64,000 bases of DNA. Source: Agelaius tricolor (taxonomy: Eukaryota; Chordata; Aves; Passeriformes; Icteridae). The notes under the pieces were generated by a model. It worked only from the letters and a program-made list of their open reading frames with translations, ran no database searches and was not told the DNA's origin. Position 1 is the first letter of the stretch. Each line of letters starts with the position of its first letter. The translations under genes were made by a program, and so were the position numbers. The stretch covers positions 50,969,381 through 51,033,380 of the forward strand of contig JALJCS010000001.1 in the NCBI GenBank assembly GCA_023055355.1, written 5' to 3'. Of the stretch, positions 13,601 through 27,733 are shown in pieces.

Positions 13601-16484
13601 AAATGCAAGGACTGATTTTGCTAAAACATAATTTATCAGCAAGGAAATATTTAAATGTAAACCTTTTGACCTTTCTCATGATGATCTTGAGATCTTTGCA
13701 TTTTGTGGAGCACAGTCAACTGAGGGTAATAAAACTTCCCCGAATACTTTTTGATAGATGCACAGAAGGTAAGGTGATCAGAACCAGTGTTGCAAATGCA
13801 GTTCCACGAAAAGCTTACCCTATCACAACTTCCTCTGAAGCATTGGTTTGGAAAAGATATAAATGCTTTGTTTACTGTCAGCATTTGATCAATGACTGTT
13901 ACCAAGACTGAGGGGTGTAGTGGCCTTTGTCAGCACCTGTAGGTACAGCTTTGTTGCATAAAATGCCAAAAAAAGGCTCATTTTCCTCTTCTGGCACTGT
14001 GACTTTGCTACATGCTCCATCCAAATCCTCCATGCAGATCTTGTGCCATGCACACTGCAAACCTCTCTGCTTGCTCTGTTCTCTGCTTGCACTTCTGTTT
14101 CCTCTTTCCTGCACTCTTATCCTCCCAGAGGTCTCATAGCTCTCTGCTGCTGCTCTGGCTGTGTACCACGTACCCTCTGTCACCCTCCCTCTCCTCTCAC
14201 CCAGCTGATACCACCCCGTTATCCCTGTCTCCCATCGGCAAGGATGCTCTGCTCATGCTCCAGCAGCTGCTGGCCTGAACACCTTCCCCTGCCCCTGGGA
14301 CTGGAATGTTGGCTTTTCACCTCTCACGTGTGTCTTTGGAGCTTGGCTGGGAATGCACAGTGACAGGGAGCAGCATTTCCACCAGGCAGAAAGGAGGAGT
14401 GGCGCGCTTCTGGAAATCACGTAATCTAAGATTACTCAGACACTGGGAATGGCACTGTCCCTGGGAGCATGCTGAAAATCTCAGCACAGCCCAGATTCAT
14501 TATGAAGATTTGATGTGGCCTGATGGTGAGAATGCTGAAATAGTCTGAGTTTTTCACCCTTCCTTTCTGCCTTATGAATGAAGGGATTGTATCCTCAGAA
14601 AATGTGAGGATACAGTCCTCAGAGATAGGAAAATGTAGTTTGAAATCCACAGGGAGTTCATCCTTTTCTGAAGAAAACAGACATATTTTCCAGCCTTTCA
14701 GAAAAAAAGAGAATACAGACCCAGGGATTTGTGGGGACTGGGGAAACTCCAAGTTTTTATTTTCTGCTTCCTTTTTAGGTCAGTACTGTAAGAAACTCTG
14801 TACAGGGAAGTTGTGCTGATTTAACTAAAGTCTACTTTGTAACTCCTTTTAAGTCTGACACATTCTGGCAAATGCAGCTAGGACAGATGCTACTGACCCT
14901 TCTGGACCAGCAAGAACCAAAACCAGAGGTTTCCATTCCTATGAGGGAGCAGACAGAATGGAGTATTTGACCATGCATCAAAATTTTAACAGAAAACTGC
15001 TGTTCTCTACGCTTTTGGTATCTTGTAAAAAATGGTAACTCTCTGGGTACCCTGGAATTTCAGCTGGGACCCTGGATGCCTAAGGCAGAAGCAGGATGCA
15101 GATCCACCAGCTCTGCTGAGTGAAGACAGGGTCTGCTGAAGAAGCAGAAGGAGTGCAGAGAGCTGCCAGTGCTGGCATCTTCAGTTGTTAAGCTAAGCAT
15201 CACAAAAGCTCAGCTGTTAGAGACTTGCCTTTAGATGGGCTCCTCACTCATTTTCCTTCTACTAGGTTTAGGCATGGCCTTTACAAGTTTGTCTTGCAGT
15301 TATTCCACTGCACGTGAGGCCCATGCACTGCTAAGAGCCATTATAGTGACAGCAATGTCAAATGTCATGTAGCTGGTTTTGTCAGTAGAACTCCAGGAGC
15401 TTTGCCATGGGAATACCATCTCTGTTCCTAGCAGTGGGTAAGTTGGTCACAGAAACTCATGTGTCTGCAAACAGACCTACTCAAGACCATTTTTAAATTT
15501 TTGATGGTTCTTGGTATATGACAGAGCTTTGCATGAACTACACTTTGAACACGGTCACACACTATTGAAACCAGCCAAAGCAATGTCATTTGTGGTGCAG
15601 CTCTCCAGAATGCAACAGAAGTAAATTAAAGGGATGAAAAGGTTTTCTTTACTGAACATCAAGGCAACAACATAGCTTCCCTCAAGGAGTGGGAACCATG
15701 AAGCTTGCTAGGTTTCCTTTCAGGGTGATGTGTTGCCATGTGTTGTCAGTATCACACTGATGTGCTGCTGGGAATCACCATCTCCCTAACAGTCCTGCAA
15801 GCTCAAGGAAAGAAACCCCAGATCTGACAAGGGGATGTTATTGTCCTGCTGCCTTCAGCTGACTGCCCTGCCCCAGCACTAGAGCACACTCACAGCTCAG
15901 CAGGAGAGTATTTTCCACCCTTCGCATCTCTATGTTTGTTTAAATCTTTCACAAACTCTGACTATACTACTATAAACAGGATATAGTGGCATAAGCAAAA
16001 CACTGAGCTTACCCTAAGACTTCTCCATAGCCAATGTGGCCACAGTAATTTTCATATGTCTTTTCTTCTTAAAAAGAAATTTTACTCAGTTCATCATAAC
16101 TTAGCTGCTAGCCCTGTACTGTCTTTGCAAAAGAGCAAAAAGAATATTGTAGACTGGTGGTTTACATGAGTTTATAACTGACACAGAAGGAAGTGGAGCA
16201 GTGGATGAGACAATAATACAGGAGATTATTTAAACTGCTTCCTGCAGATTAGGCATCATTTGAAGGGGAACTGTGAAATCAGTGTGAGGGAGTTTCCTCT
16301 GTGCCTTAGGTTTTCCTGTTACTGCCTAGGGTTTTGCCTTTGATTAACAGACTGACATGCCCTTGCAACGCATAGGAATCAATGAAGATGAGACATTCCA
16401 GCCTACATCCTATATCAGAAGTGTTTTAGCAACTAACTGGCTGCATACTTGTTAAGGAGGAATCTGAATGTAAGTTGTCCTGCT
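10616..16484. other. intergenic DNA, no gene recognised
   Basis: Nearly 6 kb of ordinary sequence with no recognisable gene, RNA gene or transposon. It includes an A/G-rich patch at about 12,345-12,415. All open frames are short and match no protein family I know. Confidence 0.55.
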
Positions 16485-17712
16485 GCCGCCTCTAGACATG
16501 CATAAGTCTGTGAGGCCAGATGGGATGCACCCCAGAGAGATGCTCATTGTTGAAATGAGCCCAGTTGAAATGCTCATTGAGCCACTTCCATCATTCCCAG
16601 AAGTCCTGGCTAACTTGGGAGGTCCGAGGTGACTGGAAGTTAGCAACAGCAACACCTGTCTACGAGAAGGGCCAGGAGGAGGATCCAGGGAACTACAGAA
16701 CTGTCAGTCTGACCTTGGTGCCAGGGAAGGCCATGGAGAAGATCATCCTGAGAGCCACCACACGGCATGTGCAGGACATGGGCCCAGCCAGCATGAGCTC
16801 ATGAGAGGCAGGTCCTGCTCGACCAACCTGATCTGCTTTGACAAGGAGCTTAGTAGATGAGGGAAAGGCTGTGTTGTCACCTGCCTGGACTTTAGCAAGG
16901 CCTCTGACACCATTTCCACAGCATTGTCCTGTAGAAAGTAGCAGCCCATGGTTGGCTGGGTGCAGAGTTTGCTGGATAAAGTTTGTCTGGACAGCCAGGC
17001 CCAGACAGTGGTGCTGAACAGAGCTACATTCAGCTGGGCATGAGTGATGCCCCCAGGGCCCAGTTTTCAGGTCAGACATGTTTAATATCTTTTTTAATTA
17101 TCTAGATGAGGCGATTAAGGGCACCCCTTTGCAGATGACACCATTGTGTGGCCAGCAGGCCCAGGGCCAGGATCACCCCTGTACTCAGCACTGCTGAGGC
17201 CATGCCTCAAATCCTGTGTCCAGTTCTGGGTCTTTCACTATAAGAAAGACATTGAGGTGATGGAGCAAGTCCAGAGAAAGGCAACAGAGCTGGAGCACAA
17301 GTCTTATGGGGAGTAGCTGAAGGAGCTGGGGTTGTTTACCCTGGAGAAAAGGAGGCTCAGGGGCTCAGACCTTATCACTCTTGACAACTCGTGAAAGGAG
17401 AGCATAGCCAGGTGGGGGTCAGCCTCTACTTCCAGGGAGCAAGTGACAGGACAAGAGGAAATGGCCTCGGGTTGCTGCAGGTGAGGCTTAGAGTAGATAT
17501 CAAGAGAAATTTCTTCATGGGAAGGGTTGTCAAGCATTGGGTTAAGTTGTTCAGGGAAGTGGTGGAGTCACCATCCCTGGAGATATTTAAGAGACATGTA
17601 GATCGGGCACTCAGGGACACAGGTTAGTGGTGGACCTGGCAGTGCTGATTTGAAGTTGAGCTCAATGATCTTAGAGGTCCTTTCCAGTATAAATTATTCT
17701 ATTCTATTCCAT
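16485..17712 (+). mobile_element. CR1 LINE, decayed, with reverse transcriptase remnant
   Basis: This is the longest CR1 copy in the window, in plus orientation. From 16,510 to about 17,135 it carries a decayed piece of the CR1 ORF2 reverse-transcriptase region, including a 'tttgcagatgacacc' stretch near 17,130 that corresponds to the F-A-D-D active-site motif. The text then jumps directly to the C-terminal part of ORF2 near 17,140-17,215, so several hundred bases are deleted internally. The 3' region follows through to the end phrase 'caatgatcttagaggtcctttccag' and an ATTCTATTCTATTC tail near 17,695-17,712. Frameshifts and stops make it inactive. Confidence 0.9.
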
Positions 17713-20700
17713 GACCTGTAGCAGATTTGCTCTGGGTGCTGGTAAAGTAGCACCACTGTTCCTGGGATGGCTCTGAGCCTAAACTGATTCTGTCTTTAAA
17801 AACATAGAGTTTATAATTCCTGGCACAGTGCCAGGCTAACAAAAAAATCCGGAGTCATCCTGCATATGCCACATGCATGTCTGTAGCTGAGCACTGCAGA
17901 GCTGTGGCATTGCTTGCTGATGTCCCTGCGGTGGCAGTAGAGATGTCCTAAAAGATTTGTTCCAGTGGCTCCAGAAGGGATCTGTCACTGATGGTTTTTT
18001 CTGAATATTGCTGAGTTCAGTGTCACAGGCCTCTCTGCTGCTGAGTCCCCTTGGGTTTTGGGTTGGGCTAAAAGAATTATTCATTGCTACACCTTTTTGT
18101 CAGGTAAAGGGATACTAAAAATTAAACAGAACACCCACAGAAAAAGAAAGAAGTTTCAGTTACTGCAAGCATATGAAAACCAATTGGTTCTTGCTTGATC
18201 CCTATGGGGTTCTGCTACTATTGTTGTCTTCAAGCTGAATTATCTGTCCCCAGGCTGAATTCTACAAAAGGAATTGATGTCCTCAAACTGACTTTTCTCA
18301 CCTTTTGTAAATGTAGTTGATGTCATCAGATAACTTCTGCAGTAGAAGTTGCTCAGCGAAGAAAAGAACTTTGTGTTTCCAGCATTGCGTAAGATTATAC
18401 TGCCTAAATAAATATGCATTAAGTAGGAGGAGAAGATGTATTAGGTAGGTGTATGTTTTACTGAATAAAAGATAAAACTTTCTACCACTTGTACTTGATT
18501 TGTGGAAACCCTGCACAGAATGAACAGTCTCTTCTAAAACTAGGCTCTGTGTCTGTGTTTAGAGAGCTCCTAAAATCTGAAACACTACCACACACCTCAC
18601 CTCCTGTCGACCCTCACCTATGGAAACCAGGCTCTCAGCAGTACAGGTTACTCAGTGCCTATTTCAAGCTATGTTGTTCCCATACCGGCATTATGAACCC
18701 TTGATTTTACAAAGTACAACATTTGCAGAGGTCAGTTGTTTCTAAAGGACCGTGTTTTGCAGTTTTCTCTTGCATTCACCACAGAAAATACTTACTTGAC
18801 AGTTTTTATAGCTTCAATGGTTGTCAGGTGGTGCAAACCACAGAAGGCATGTGCCTGCACTCTGAAAAACTCCCTCTTTCAGTTGGTGATCAGGCACTCT
18901 TACTGAAAAAAGGGAACACTTCATTGTATTCATCCCTACACACTAGTGTCAGTTCCCTCTTTAATCTCCAGAGTTTTACATCCTGCCCATATTAGGACAG
19001 CGACTTAAGGGGTGATTCAACCCCCCTAGCCTGAACTGCTGTTATGTAAACTTCTTGTAGGCTTGTCCCCTGAGCAACACTTGTGGGGCTCCCAAGGTGT
19101 GCATCAGCAAGAGCAACTGTGGTGCTCCAGCAGCCTCTTTGCCTTGCCCTCTAGAAGTGGTACTACCTCAATTCCTACCCCCAGAAAGAAGTTTGTAGTA
19201 TTTTCCATGCAATCTGAGTCATGGTACACCAGCTGAGTGGTACCTGTTAACTGGAGAGAAGTGATGTGGATATTGTGGACATTTCAATGGACTTCCCTCA
19301 CAAAACCCTCCTGCTTTTGGCCCTGGGGAAGGAGGATGTATATTTTTGTCCCTCACAGGATGTGATACTGGCGGAGAAATACCCTTTCAAGGTAAAAAGA
19401 GGTAAAGCCAAGTTGTCTCTGCCCTTTGCCAGGGGCTTTGAATCAAAATTGAATCACCATTTGCTTTGCCTTTTATTCAAAATTGAATCACCATTTGCTC
19501 TGCCTTTTATCAGGCTGAAGCCATGCCCCAGCATTTCCCCAGAGGCTTGAAACCAGGAAGGCTTTTTTCCTGCCTTTGATGAATAACTGAGGTGTCAGTG
19601 GGAGCTGGGGCTGGGGGGAGGGTGCTCTCTGAAATCCCACGGCTTGGCTCAGCTGCAGCTGCAGCTGGACTGCAGGGACAGTACCAGTGACCCTTCCTGC
19701 TTAATGAGCCTGGGGCATCCATGGCCAGGAAGGAACCGGCAAGGATTCAGCATTGGGAAACTCCCCAGGAAAGGGAACAGGATATAGGCATGTGGATGAG
19801 GGTCAGGATCATGCCTGGTGAGGAAACCAGTGTCAGACAGAGGTCTGGGATGTCTGGGATGTGCAGGCAGGGCCATGGTAAGGCCTGTTAGTGTAAGCCA
19901 CAGGCACATGCTGCTGGTGGACTGCAAACTGCAGCTCTGTCTAGGCAGGGTTCTGGGGGCAGCAATAAGATCCCACCTGGGGTCACCCTCCACAGCCATT
20001 CATCTTAATTCTTAAAAAGTGCCAAGTATCAGAATGTGTGTCTGTTTCCTTCCTGCCCTCCCTGCCTGTCCCTTCACTCAGAAATACCCTGCCAGGCAGC
20101 CCTGAGCCTGTTAGCCAAAGCCAAGTATTAGTCTTAAGGATAGATAGGAGTTTTGAAGAAAATTAAATTCTTCCAGATCTAGAAGAAGAGTTTGTCTGGC
20201 TGAGTGGCCCAAGGGGTGGAGGAAGAAGGATAACCTTCCTTGTGCACCAGCAAGTCTGCAGAGAAGGGACATCTTGTAAAGAAGCCCAACACAAGAAGAC
20301 CTCCAGTCAGAGATTGCCTGTCACAAAAACTGAAGACAAAGCTCCGTAGGAAAAAGGCCTCATGAGCTCCAGGGTGAACCTGCAGAATGAGCTATCCAAA
20401 TGTGCTCTTCAGAGCCCTCAGTGAAGGAAATGAGACTTGAACTGTATCTTACACCCCTACCCCTTTATGACCACGTGCATTATTCCTTTGGGGATCCATC
20501 ACTTGCCTGCCAGAAAGCAGCAAGAGGAGCTTCATAAGGTAGTGGGTACTCAGTTTTGACTGAGTAAACTTGACCCTGGCCCTAAAGTGATACTATGCTG
20601 TACCTGTGAAAGACCATGTATGTCCTAGAAAGTTTTGTTTGCCAAGAAGCCTGAACAAAGCCTATAACAGCTCCTCACCCTTCTACTTGACCATCCAACA

Positions 20701-21989
20701 ATCCCTCTTGCAAGAACAAAGGTGACTACACAGCACCAAGCTTCCATATATCCTACAAAGAACTGGTTTTTCTAGCCTTGTGACAGACAGACAAGACAGG
20801 CAGACAGACACATCGCTGCATGTCATCTTCTCCTTTTTCTGGCACACACTGGGATGGCTGTGTACTTTCCAGTTGTGCAGGGGCTGCTGGCCTACTGCCT
20901 GCCTTCAGTCAGCTGCCGGTGAGTCACCCGGGACGCCCGGCAGGACTTTCTGAGAACACCCACAAAAGCCATCAGTGACAGCGGGGAAGGGCCTGCATCT
21001 TTCCTGCACCCCCACTCACAAACTTTCACTGAGATGAACTTGCTGGCTCTCAATGACAGCCGCTGCCAGCTCCCACCACAGCAAAGGCAAAAAAAAGTAA
21101 CTGGGTTAACAATTTCCAAGAATAATAGAAGAGTACTTTTCTTTTTCAAGCATCATTTTCATGAATGAATTATTCATACAATTGTGGTAATTCCTGCATT
21201 CATAAAAAAACCACCAACACACAAACAATCTTGTGACTTCTCTTGACTGCTGCTGGCTTCTCAGCACTGGGATCCACAGGGAGGAAAGAGACACCAAATT
21301 TCTGATCTGCAAGAAAAAATATGATACACTGGCACTGCTGAGCACAGTGACTGCCCCACAGGCAACACGGGTGCCCTAGTCTCAGTGATGAATTTGCACA
21401 CAACTAATTTTAGGTTGGAAAGTGAAATACCACAAATAATTGCAATTATTCTCATTATATTGATTTTGTATTCTGAGGAGATTTTGTATTCTGGGGAAAT
21501 TATTTTAATGCTGTGGTACGATATTGATTTTGTATTCTATGGAGACTAAAACTGTCAAAATTGGCCAATATTACATGCATTGTATCTCTATCAATGCCAA
21601 GGTATCCCACTGGGTATATCTTGCTGGGCAAAGCTGGATTTCTGTTCCCATCTCTGAGCCTACAATGTATCCCAAAAGGCTCAGCCAATCCCACTTGATT
21701 AAACCACCCTATTTTAGCATTAGAATCTCCTCAGGCAGTGGGCACCCTATCCCCTCTGCCCAGAACCCCTGTCCTCTGAGCTGCCAGGACAAGGTGTACA
21801 CAAACCCACTGCCTAACCACGGTTAGAGAAATCAGAGGAAGTATCACTGCTGATGGACTGGAATGAAATCAGTTGGTCAAAGCTGGAGAGAGGTGTTAAA
21901 ATGCATTCTTTTTAATATTGTCAACCCTTCACCCAAAAACTTCACCTAAAATTTTCCATCACCTCCAAGTATGGGATACCTAGACACAG
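17713..21989. other. intergenic DNA, no gene recognised
   Basis: No gene is recognised. The stretch contains the 34-bp tandem duplication at 19,443-19,510 and a short run of CAGA-type repeats near 20,784-20,810. A retroposon older than I can recognise may be hidden around 20,100-20,900, but I could not support one. Confidence 0.5.
19443..19510. repeat. 34-bp direct tandem duplication
   Basis: The two copies, 19,443-19,476 and 19,477-19,510, begin TCAAAATTGAATCACC and differ at a single T/C position. They abut with no spacer, which indicates a recent slippage or unequal-exchange duplication. Confidence 0.95.
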
Positions 21990-22545
21990 GATCACATGGT
22001 ATCAGGCTGGAAAGAATGTCAAGTCCCTACTCCATCTTCCTGCTCAAAGCAGACACAGCTTTAAGCTCAGACCAGGTCTCCTGGGACTCTGTCTGACCCG
22101 TCTTGAAAAACTCTAGGAACAGAGGCTGCACAATCTCACTGGGTGACCCAGTTCAATGCTTGACTCTCTCTCCTCGGGGAAGTGTATCCTTAAATCCAGC
22201 CCGAGGCTCTGGTTTCAACTTCAGTCCCTTGTTGCTTCTCCTCCCAGCATGTAGTGCTGTGATGATTCTGGCAATGTCTTCTTTCTGATCCCTTTGTAAA
22301 TGCTGGGGGGTTCCTCTTAGGTTCTTCCAAAGACTTCTCTGCATCAGGCTGAACTAGACCAAATCCCTCAGCCTCTCCTCACAGGGCAAGTGCTCCAGCC
22401 CTTAACATCTTGCTGAACATGCCTCAACTTCCCTGTATTTGAGGGAAAGAGTGTGAAACGGGACATGGTATTCTAGATGTGCTCTGATGAGCCCTGAGTG
22501 GAGGGGGATAATCTCTCCCCTCCATCTACTTCCCTCCCTAACTAA
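21990..22545 (-). mobile_element. CR1 LINE 3' region, minus orientation
   Basis: On the + strand this reads as a reversed CR1. It has 'aggctggaaagaatgtcaag', then 'ctgggtgaccca', 'catcaggctgaactagaccaa', 'ctcagcctctcctcacagg' and 'ggtattctagatgtgctct', ending in 'ggataatctctc'. These phrases come in the order expected for an antisense CR1 3' region. The copy is old and interrupted by small indels, and its boundaries are approximate. Confidence 0.85.
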
Positions 22546-25500
22546 TATCTTGAAACGAAAGTGTGGGCATGCATGACCTTTAATTCTGGTCTCAGTAACT
22601 CTCAGAGAAGTTCCTCGCTAGCCCATTGTTATTATTGTGGTCTGGCGCCAGAAAACAGCACTCAGCACCTTCAAATGCACTCAAAAGGTTTTACATAGGC
22701 AGGACCTCTCCTTGGTGTCAAAGACATGCACTACAGCACACACAGCAGCAAGGCAAAGATGAGGCAAAGCCTTAGAGCCTGGCAATAAGAACAGTTGATT
22801 TTTCTCTCAGTGTTTATAAAAAAGAGGAATGATCTGATTTATCCACACCATTGCCCCTTCACCAGTAACCTATCTACCTCAGAGGTCTGTGTTTATTTTT
22901 ATAATGTGCCTACAACCTTACAGGATTCAACCCACTCATAATCTGAAGGTTTAATGGTGCTGAGGGGGTGAATCACCACGCACTGCATGTCTTACATGCT
23001 ACCAGAAACTCCTGAAACCTGCTCCCTCTCCTTCCCACAGACCCTACCTCACCCACACTGCTGCCACCGAAAGAAAGGGCTGCAGCAGAGGGGACCTTCC
23101 CTCCCCGCTGCCACTGCATGATGTGGTCATGACCATTACTCACAGGCAGAGAAGAGCTGATGAAAAAAACGAGGTCTGGAGGGTGAAGTCTAAGAAAATT
23201 CACATTGTGCCTAAATCCGAGGATGCCAAGCACAGCCTCGCTGAACAGGAAGCCAAAGGACGTCAGCAGAGTCTCATGCCTGTAAAAACAATATTCATGA
23301 GATCAGCCACTTACCTCAGCTGAAGCAAGATCAACAAACTCCACTGTAGCTGGAGATCACCTAAATCACACCTATGTTTGCCTGGTCAAAAATTAATGAA
23401 AGAAAGAGAAAAATTGCTTTCTTCTTTAGAGCTGACATTTCTATCTGCAGGACTACATGCCCTTAAAATTAAAATGTTTTTAGGCAACTATTAGAAACAG
23501 AGCTGAGCAGAAAACAGCTGCTCTTCAGAAGTGCTGGAGCTTTTGTCAAAACAGTTGAAAAGTAGAAAGTCAGTGTAGAGCAAAAATGAGCAAACCAACA
23601 CACTTGAAAAAAAACTTTCATTAAAAATTTGTCATTATGTGTCCAGCTGGAACTGGCCACTTTTGCAATAGGGCTGATGACCTTTCTTAGTGGAAATTCC
23701 ATCTGTCCAGTATTGCCTATCTTACAATAAAAAGTCATCAGGAGAGTCTGGTAGAAAATATCTTCATTTCAGCTATTACAAAATATCAGTTTTGAACTAA
23801 ATTGGTTGTTGTTGGGAAATGGAAAATAAAAATGAAAAATAATAGTAGTTTCCCCTGGTTCACATAGCTAAAAGTCACTTTCAGTGAAGTAGCAGTCAAT
23901 TTGTGTGAAATTGCCACATATTTGGTACACAAGAAATAGATGCATAAAGGAATATTGGTAAATGTGCAGTATAAATGATGCAAGTGGTATTCTTTTGTGT
24001 TTTTTCTGCTATTACGCAATTACAAGAGTTGGGCTAACACACAATTCTTGATAACTTAAGCAGAGGCACAGTAATGAATCAATATACAAGTGGACTTATG
24101 ATACATGCACATGTTTGAAATTTATACTTGAGGACAGAATTTTGCTGGGTAAGGAGGAAGTCCAGTGACCATTCTTGAAAGAAAAAAGTTATAAGGGAAT
24201 TGCAGGCAGTGGCTGCTGATTATGACTCACAGCAGCAAAAACTGCAGACCCATCCATGCTGAAACAAGACAAATTCATCTGCTGACACTTTTAGCAGGAT
24301 GGGAAAATGAGGACCTGCACCATGAATTTATATCCAGATAGATAATAAATTGATTTTTTATTTGAGGCTTGCACCACACCCTGGTACTAAAATAACATTG
24401 CTGTGCTGTTGACTTCAGTGGACCTGTTCTGATTTATTCAGGATCCAGCTCTTTGCTTAACTATCTGGTTAGCAACAGTGAAGTTAAAAGATAAGTTCAT
24501 AGGACAGGAGGGGGCACAGGACCTCATCTGAAGTTCTTTGAAGGCTTTTGAAAGAGATATTAACCTCATTTGTGTTTGCTTCTGCAGGAAGTCCTTAAAA
24601 ACTTTTATGGTGTTACCATGGTAGGAATGTAGCTTTCTGGGCTACCCTGTGCCACTCGTTGTCTCACTGTGCCCCAAACCCCACCTGGTGTCAGCACCCA
24701 TCAGGATCACCCAGATGATGTGTGCAGGGCACACACTGAATGCCACTGCCCAGCACAGGTGAAACCACTGAAGTCTGTCAGGAACCACTCATTCCTCACA
24801 CAACCAAGAAGAGAAACACACCCAGGACATGGTGAGAGAATGCTCAGGTATGGGTGAGGGAGAGGTCACCAAATGTGAGCACCAGGCTCCCACCAGCCAC
24901 AGACTGACTCAGTTGCCCACATATGTGCTAACCCACCTCCATCACTATGGTCTCCAGCTCTGCTGCAGACCTGTGAAATGCCAGAGTGAAGTGGTGCCAG
25001 ACTTTGCAGCCCTGCTGATTGAACTGCCCCCTGCCAGGACTGGCACCAGCAGCAGTCACAGCATGTGCCATTCACATGGGGTTGAAGACTTGGTGCTGTC
25101 ACTGGTCCTAAGTGCAGGTCAGGGCACAGAGGCACCTGAGACATCCAACCTGCAGTGGTGGATTCTCCCAGTTGGCTTTTCATTATAAAGACAGACAGCA
25201 AATTCTGAAACTATATATTTGAACTATGAATACCTAATTTCCCCATATTTCTTTAATAGGAAAAAGAATAATTTGCTTATTTTCTGCAAAGTGTAAGTGT
25301 TTGGTGCCAATTGATGTTTATACTGCTTGGCTCCAACTGCAGAGTGCACAAGTTAGGGAGCTGCAAGGTAAATATGAGGAGACACCCCCAGTCAGTAAAA
25401 CTAAGGAAGTGCTGGACCAGATTGCCCACAGCAAGTGTGCAAGCCTTATCATTGCAGGTGTATAAGAACAGAATAGAGGTATCTGTCACAATCAGCTGAG

Positions 25501-27733
25501 GTCTTCGAGGCCTGGTCTCAGGGCAGGGGTAGGACAGATCACCTCTGATTGCCCAAACTGCTTATCTTGTCTGTCATGACCCATAAAAAACTGATCCCAA
25601 CCTGATGCTGCAAAAAGTGCTGTAGCATCTGCTGATGCTAAAAAGTGTCAAAATGTCAGTTTTTAACACCATGAAAAAGACAGTGTCTGTGCACAGCACA
25701 GTTGGTCTAACAAAAGGCAGAGGTAAAGGATCAGCATTGAGTCAGGAAAAAAACCTGTTGCCTCCTGAGTAATTCCTTCCACTGCTGCCATCTGTAGTAC
25801 CCAGGAATTTCCTTAACCATTTCCCACTCCCCAGCAGGGCTCAAAGCACTTTATCTACTGCTGTGTGGCATGTGTGGCTGTGTGATAACCTGAGGCTGTG
25901 GACAGCTACAGACAGTTGATTTGGCCAGGGTTATTTCTAGATAAAAAGTTCTGCGCTTCTCTGTTAGGGAATAAAATTCTCCGATGTACCAAAAAGCACT
26001 TTCAGTTCCTTAGAGAATGGTAATTTCTCTCAGGTGTCAGCCACATAGATAAAAGGGCTTGCTTCCTCAAGAAGACAAGCAAAGTGAGCAAAGAGACCAC
26101 CTCTCCCCTTCTCTGACAAGGATTACAGCTGTCCCTCTGTACCCACAGCACAGCAGCACACCGTAAGCTGCAGGAGGCCAGCACTGAATTCTGCCCTCTC
26201 ACAATTTTCTCCCTTGTGCACTGCTTTCATTCACATAGCAATAGACCTCACAAAGGAGAGCAGCACCCTTACCCACACTGGATGGATGAGGAAACTTGAT
26301 CAGAGTTTCTACTTCTACCATAGCAGAAGCAAGGATATCTATGCTTCTATGTTTCTGCTATAGCAGAAGCAAGGATACAGCCCAGGTCTTGCACACCAAG
26401 AGCTGGTGAGTAGGCAGACAGTCCTTGTGAAGATGTATGGCCACGTCACCACGATTTAACACCGTGACTTTGATCTGTGAAGGGCTTGAGCCTGAGGAAA
26501 CTGGTCCCAGAACAAAAATGACAGACTGCACTTCTCACCCTGAAGCATTAGCTCATGAAACAACACTCTCCTGAGGCTTTGTGCTTGCTTTGAGCAGGCA
26601 GATACCTCAGCCACAGGTAGCTCATTCAAAGGTAAAAGCTCAGTCACAGGCTGGTCTCTCTGACAGCCCTTGGGCCAGGCACACAATGAAATGATCTTCA
26701 GCTCTGGGGTGTGTGTCAGACAGTGTAGTTACAAGGCAATATCTAACACACACCAAGGCCCTTGCCCTTTGCAGGATGTCCCACAAAATCCAGTGGAAAC
26801 CTACACGAAGATTTTCTGTGGCTGTCTGCAAGAGACAGACAGAGGTCCAGGGAAGAGATCTTGTCACCAACACTGCATTTCTAGGAAGGCCATTATGGCA
26901 GCTGCAGTGGCTCTTTGCCTCAGCAGAACTGCTTCACATCTATAAGACTCCCTTTTACCATGAGGACTGGTGAGAGAAGACAACCTGTTAACAATGGCCT
27001 ATCTCTCATTTCCATTCTTTCTGCTTTACCCTCTGATGGTATCTTGCCACTGAACCAGGCTTCAGTCAGTGCTCATCTGCTTATCTTTGTGTCATGTGAT
27101 TTGCATCACAAAAGAAAATATGTATACAGCTCCCAAGTCCAAGGCAGAACAGTCTGGAGATAAAAATTATCTCCTTGATGTATGTGAGAAGGGCAGCTAG
27201 AAAGCATCCTTGATCTCTGACAGTGCTCTGGGACATTTTCTAATAATGGCAATTGTATGTGCAGGTGTTTCAATCACTCAAAAACTATCTGACTACAAAT
27301 ATAATAAATGCCTTAATCTGAGAAACTGTCATGTCCCTCTAGAGGGACTGCATTACTTTGCCTTTAAATGCTCAATTTTTGCTTCAAAGATCTTTTAATG
27401 CTTTTCTTAGAAAATATATTACTCTCAGCCAAAACTAGATTGTTTGGAAACAGTGGAACAACATGCTGGGAGACCTGAAAGCACCCTCACCTTTATACTT
27501 CTGTGCTGCACACAGTTTTGTGTACTGTGCATTTATAGTGCCAAGAGACTGCTCAATTACCGTTGAAGAAGTTCTTCCAAAACTTAAGTGCAACTGAAAT
27601 TTGCATAAGAAAGTTTGAACATTTTTAAAGGCTTTTCCTCCCCCCTTGCTATGTGGAGAGCTAGTGGCTTCCTGTTAAGGAAACTTTTAGTCTGCTCTTG
27701 TCTTTGTTAGTCAAGTCTGGCATTCCCCTCCGT
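22546..27733. other. intergenic DNA, no gene recognised
   Basis: No gene is recognised. A small duplicated segment with a palindrome lies at 26,303-26,377 and is listed separately. Open frames at 24,829-25,201 occur on both strands and match nothing I know. Confidence 0.5.
26303..26377. repeat. 40-bp imperfect duplication with 16-bp palindrome
   Basis: The 17-mer TAGCAGAAGCAAGGATA occurs at 26,321-26,337 and again at 26,361-26,377, a period of 40 bases. The second copy forms the perfect palindrome TTCTGCTATAGCAGAA at 26,353-26,368. Both are read directly from the sequence. Confidence 0.9.

Noticed and set aside
22636..22655. TGGCGCC-containing stretch resembling a lysine-tRNA primer-binding site
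   Set aside because: The match stops after TGGCGCC, no LTR could be delimited before it, and no retroviral sequence follows.
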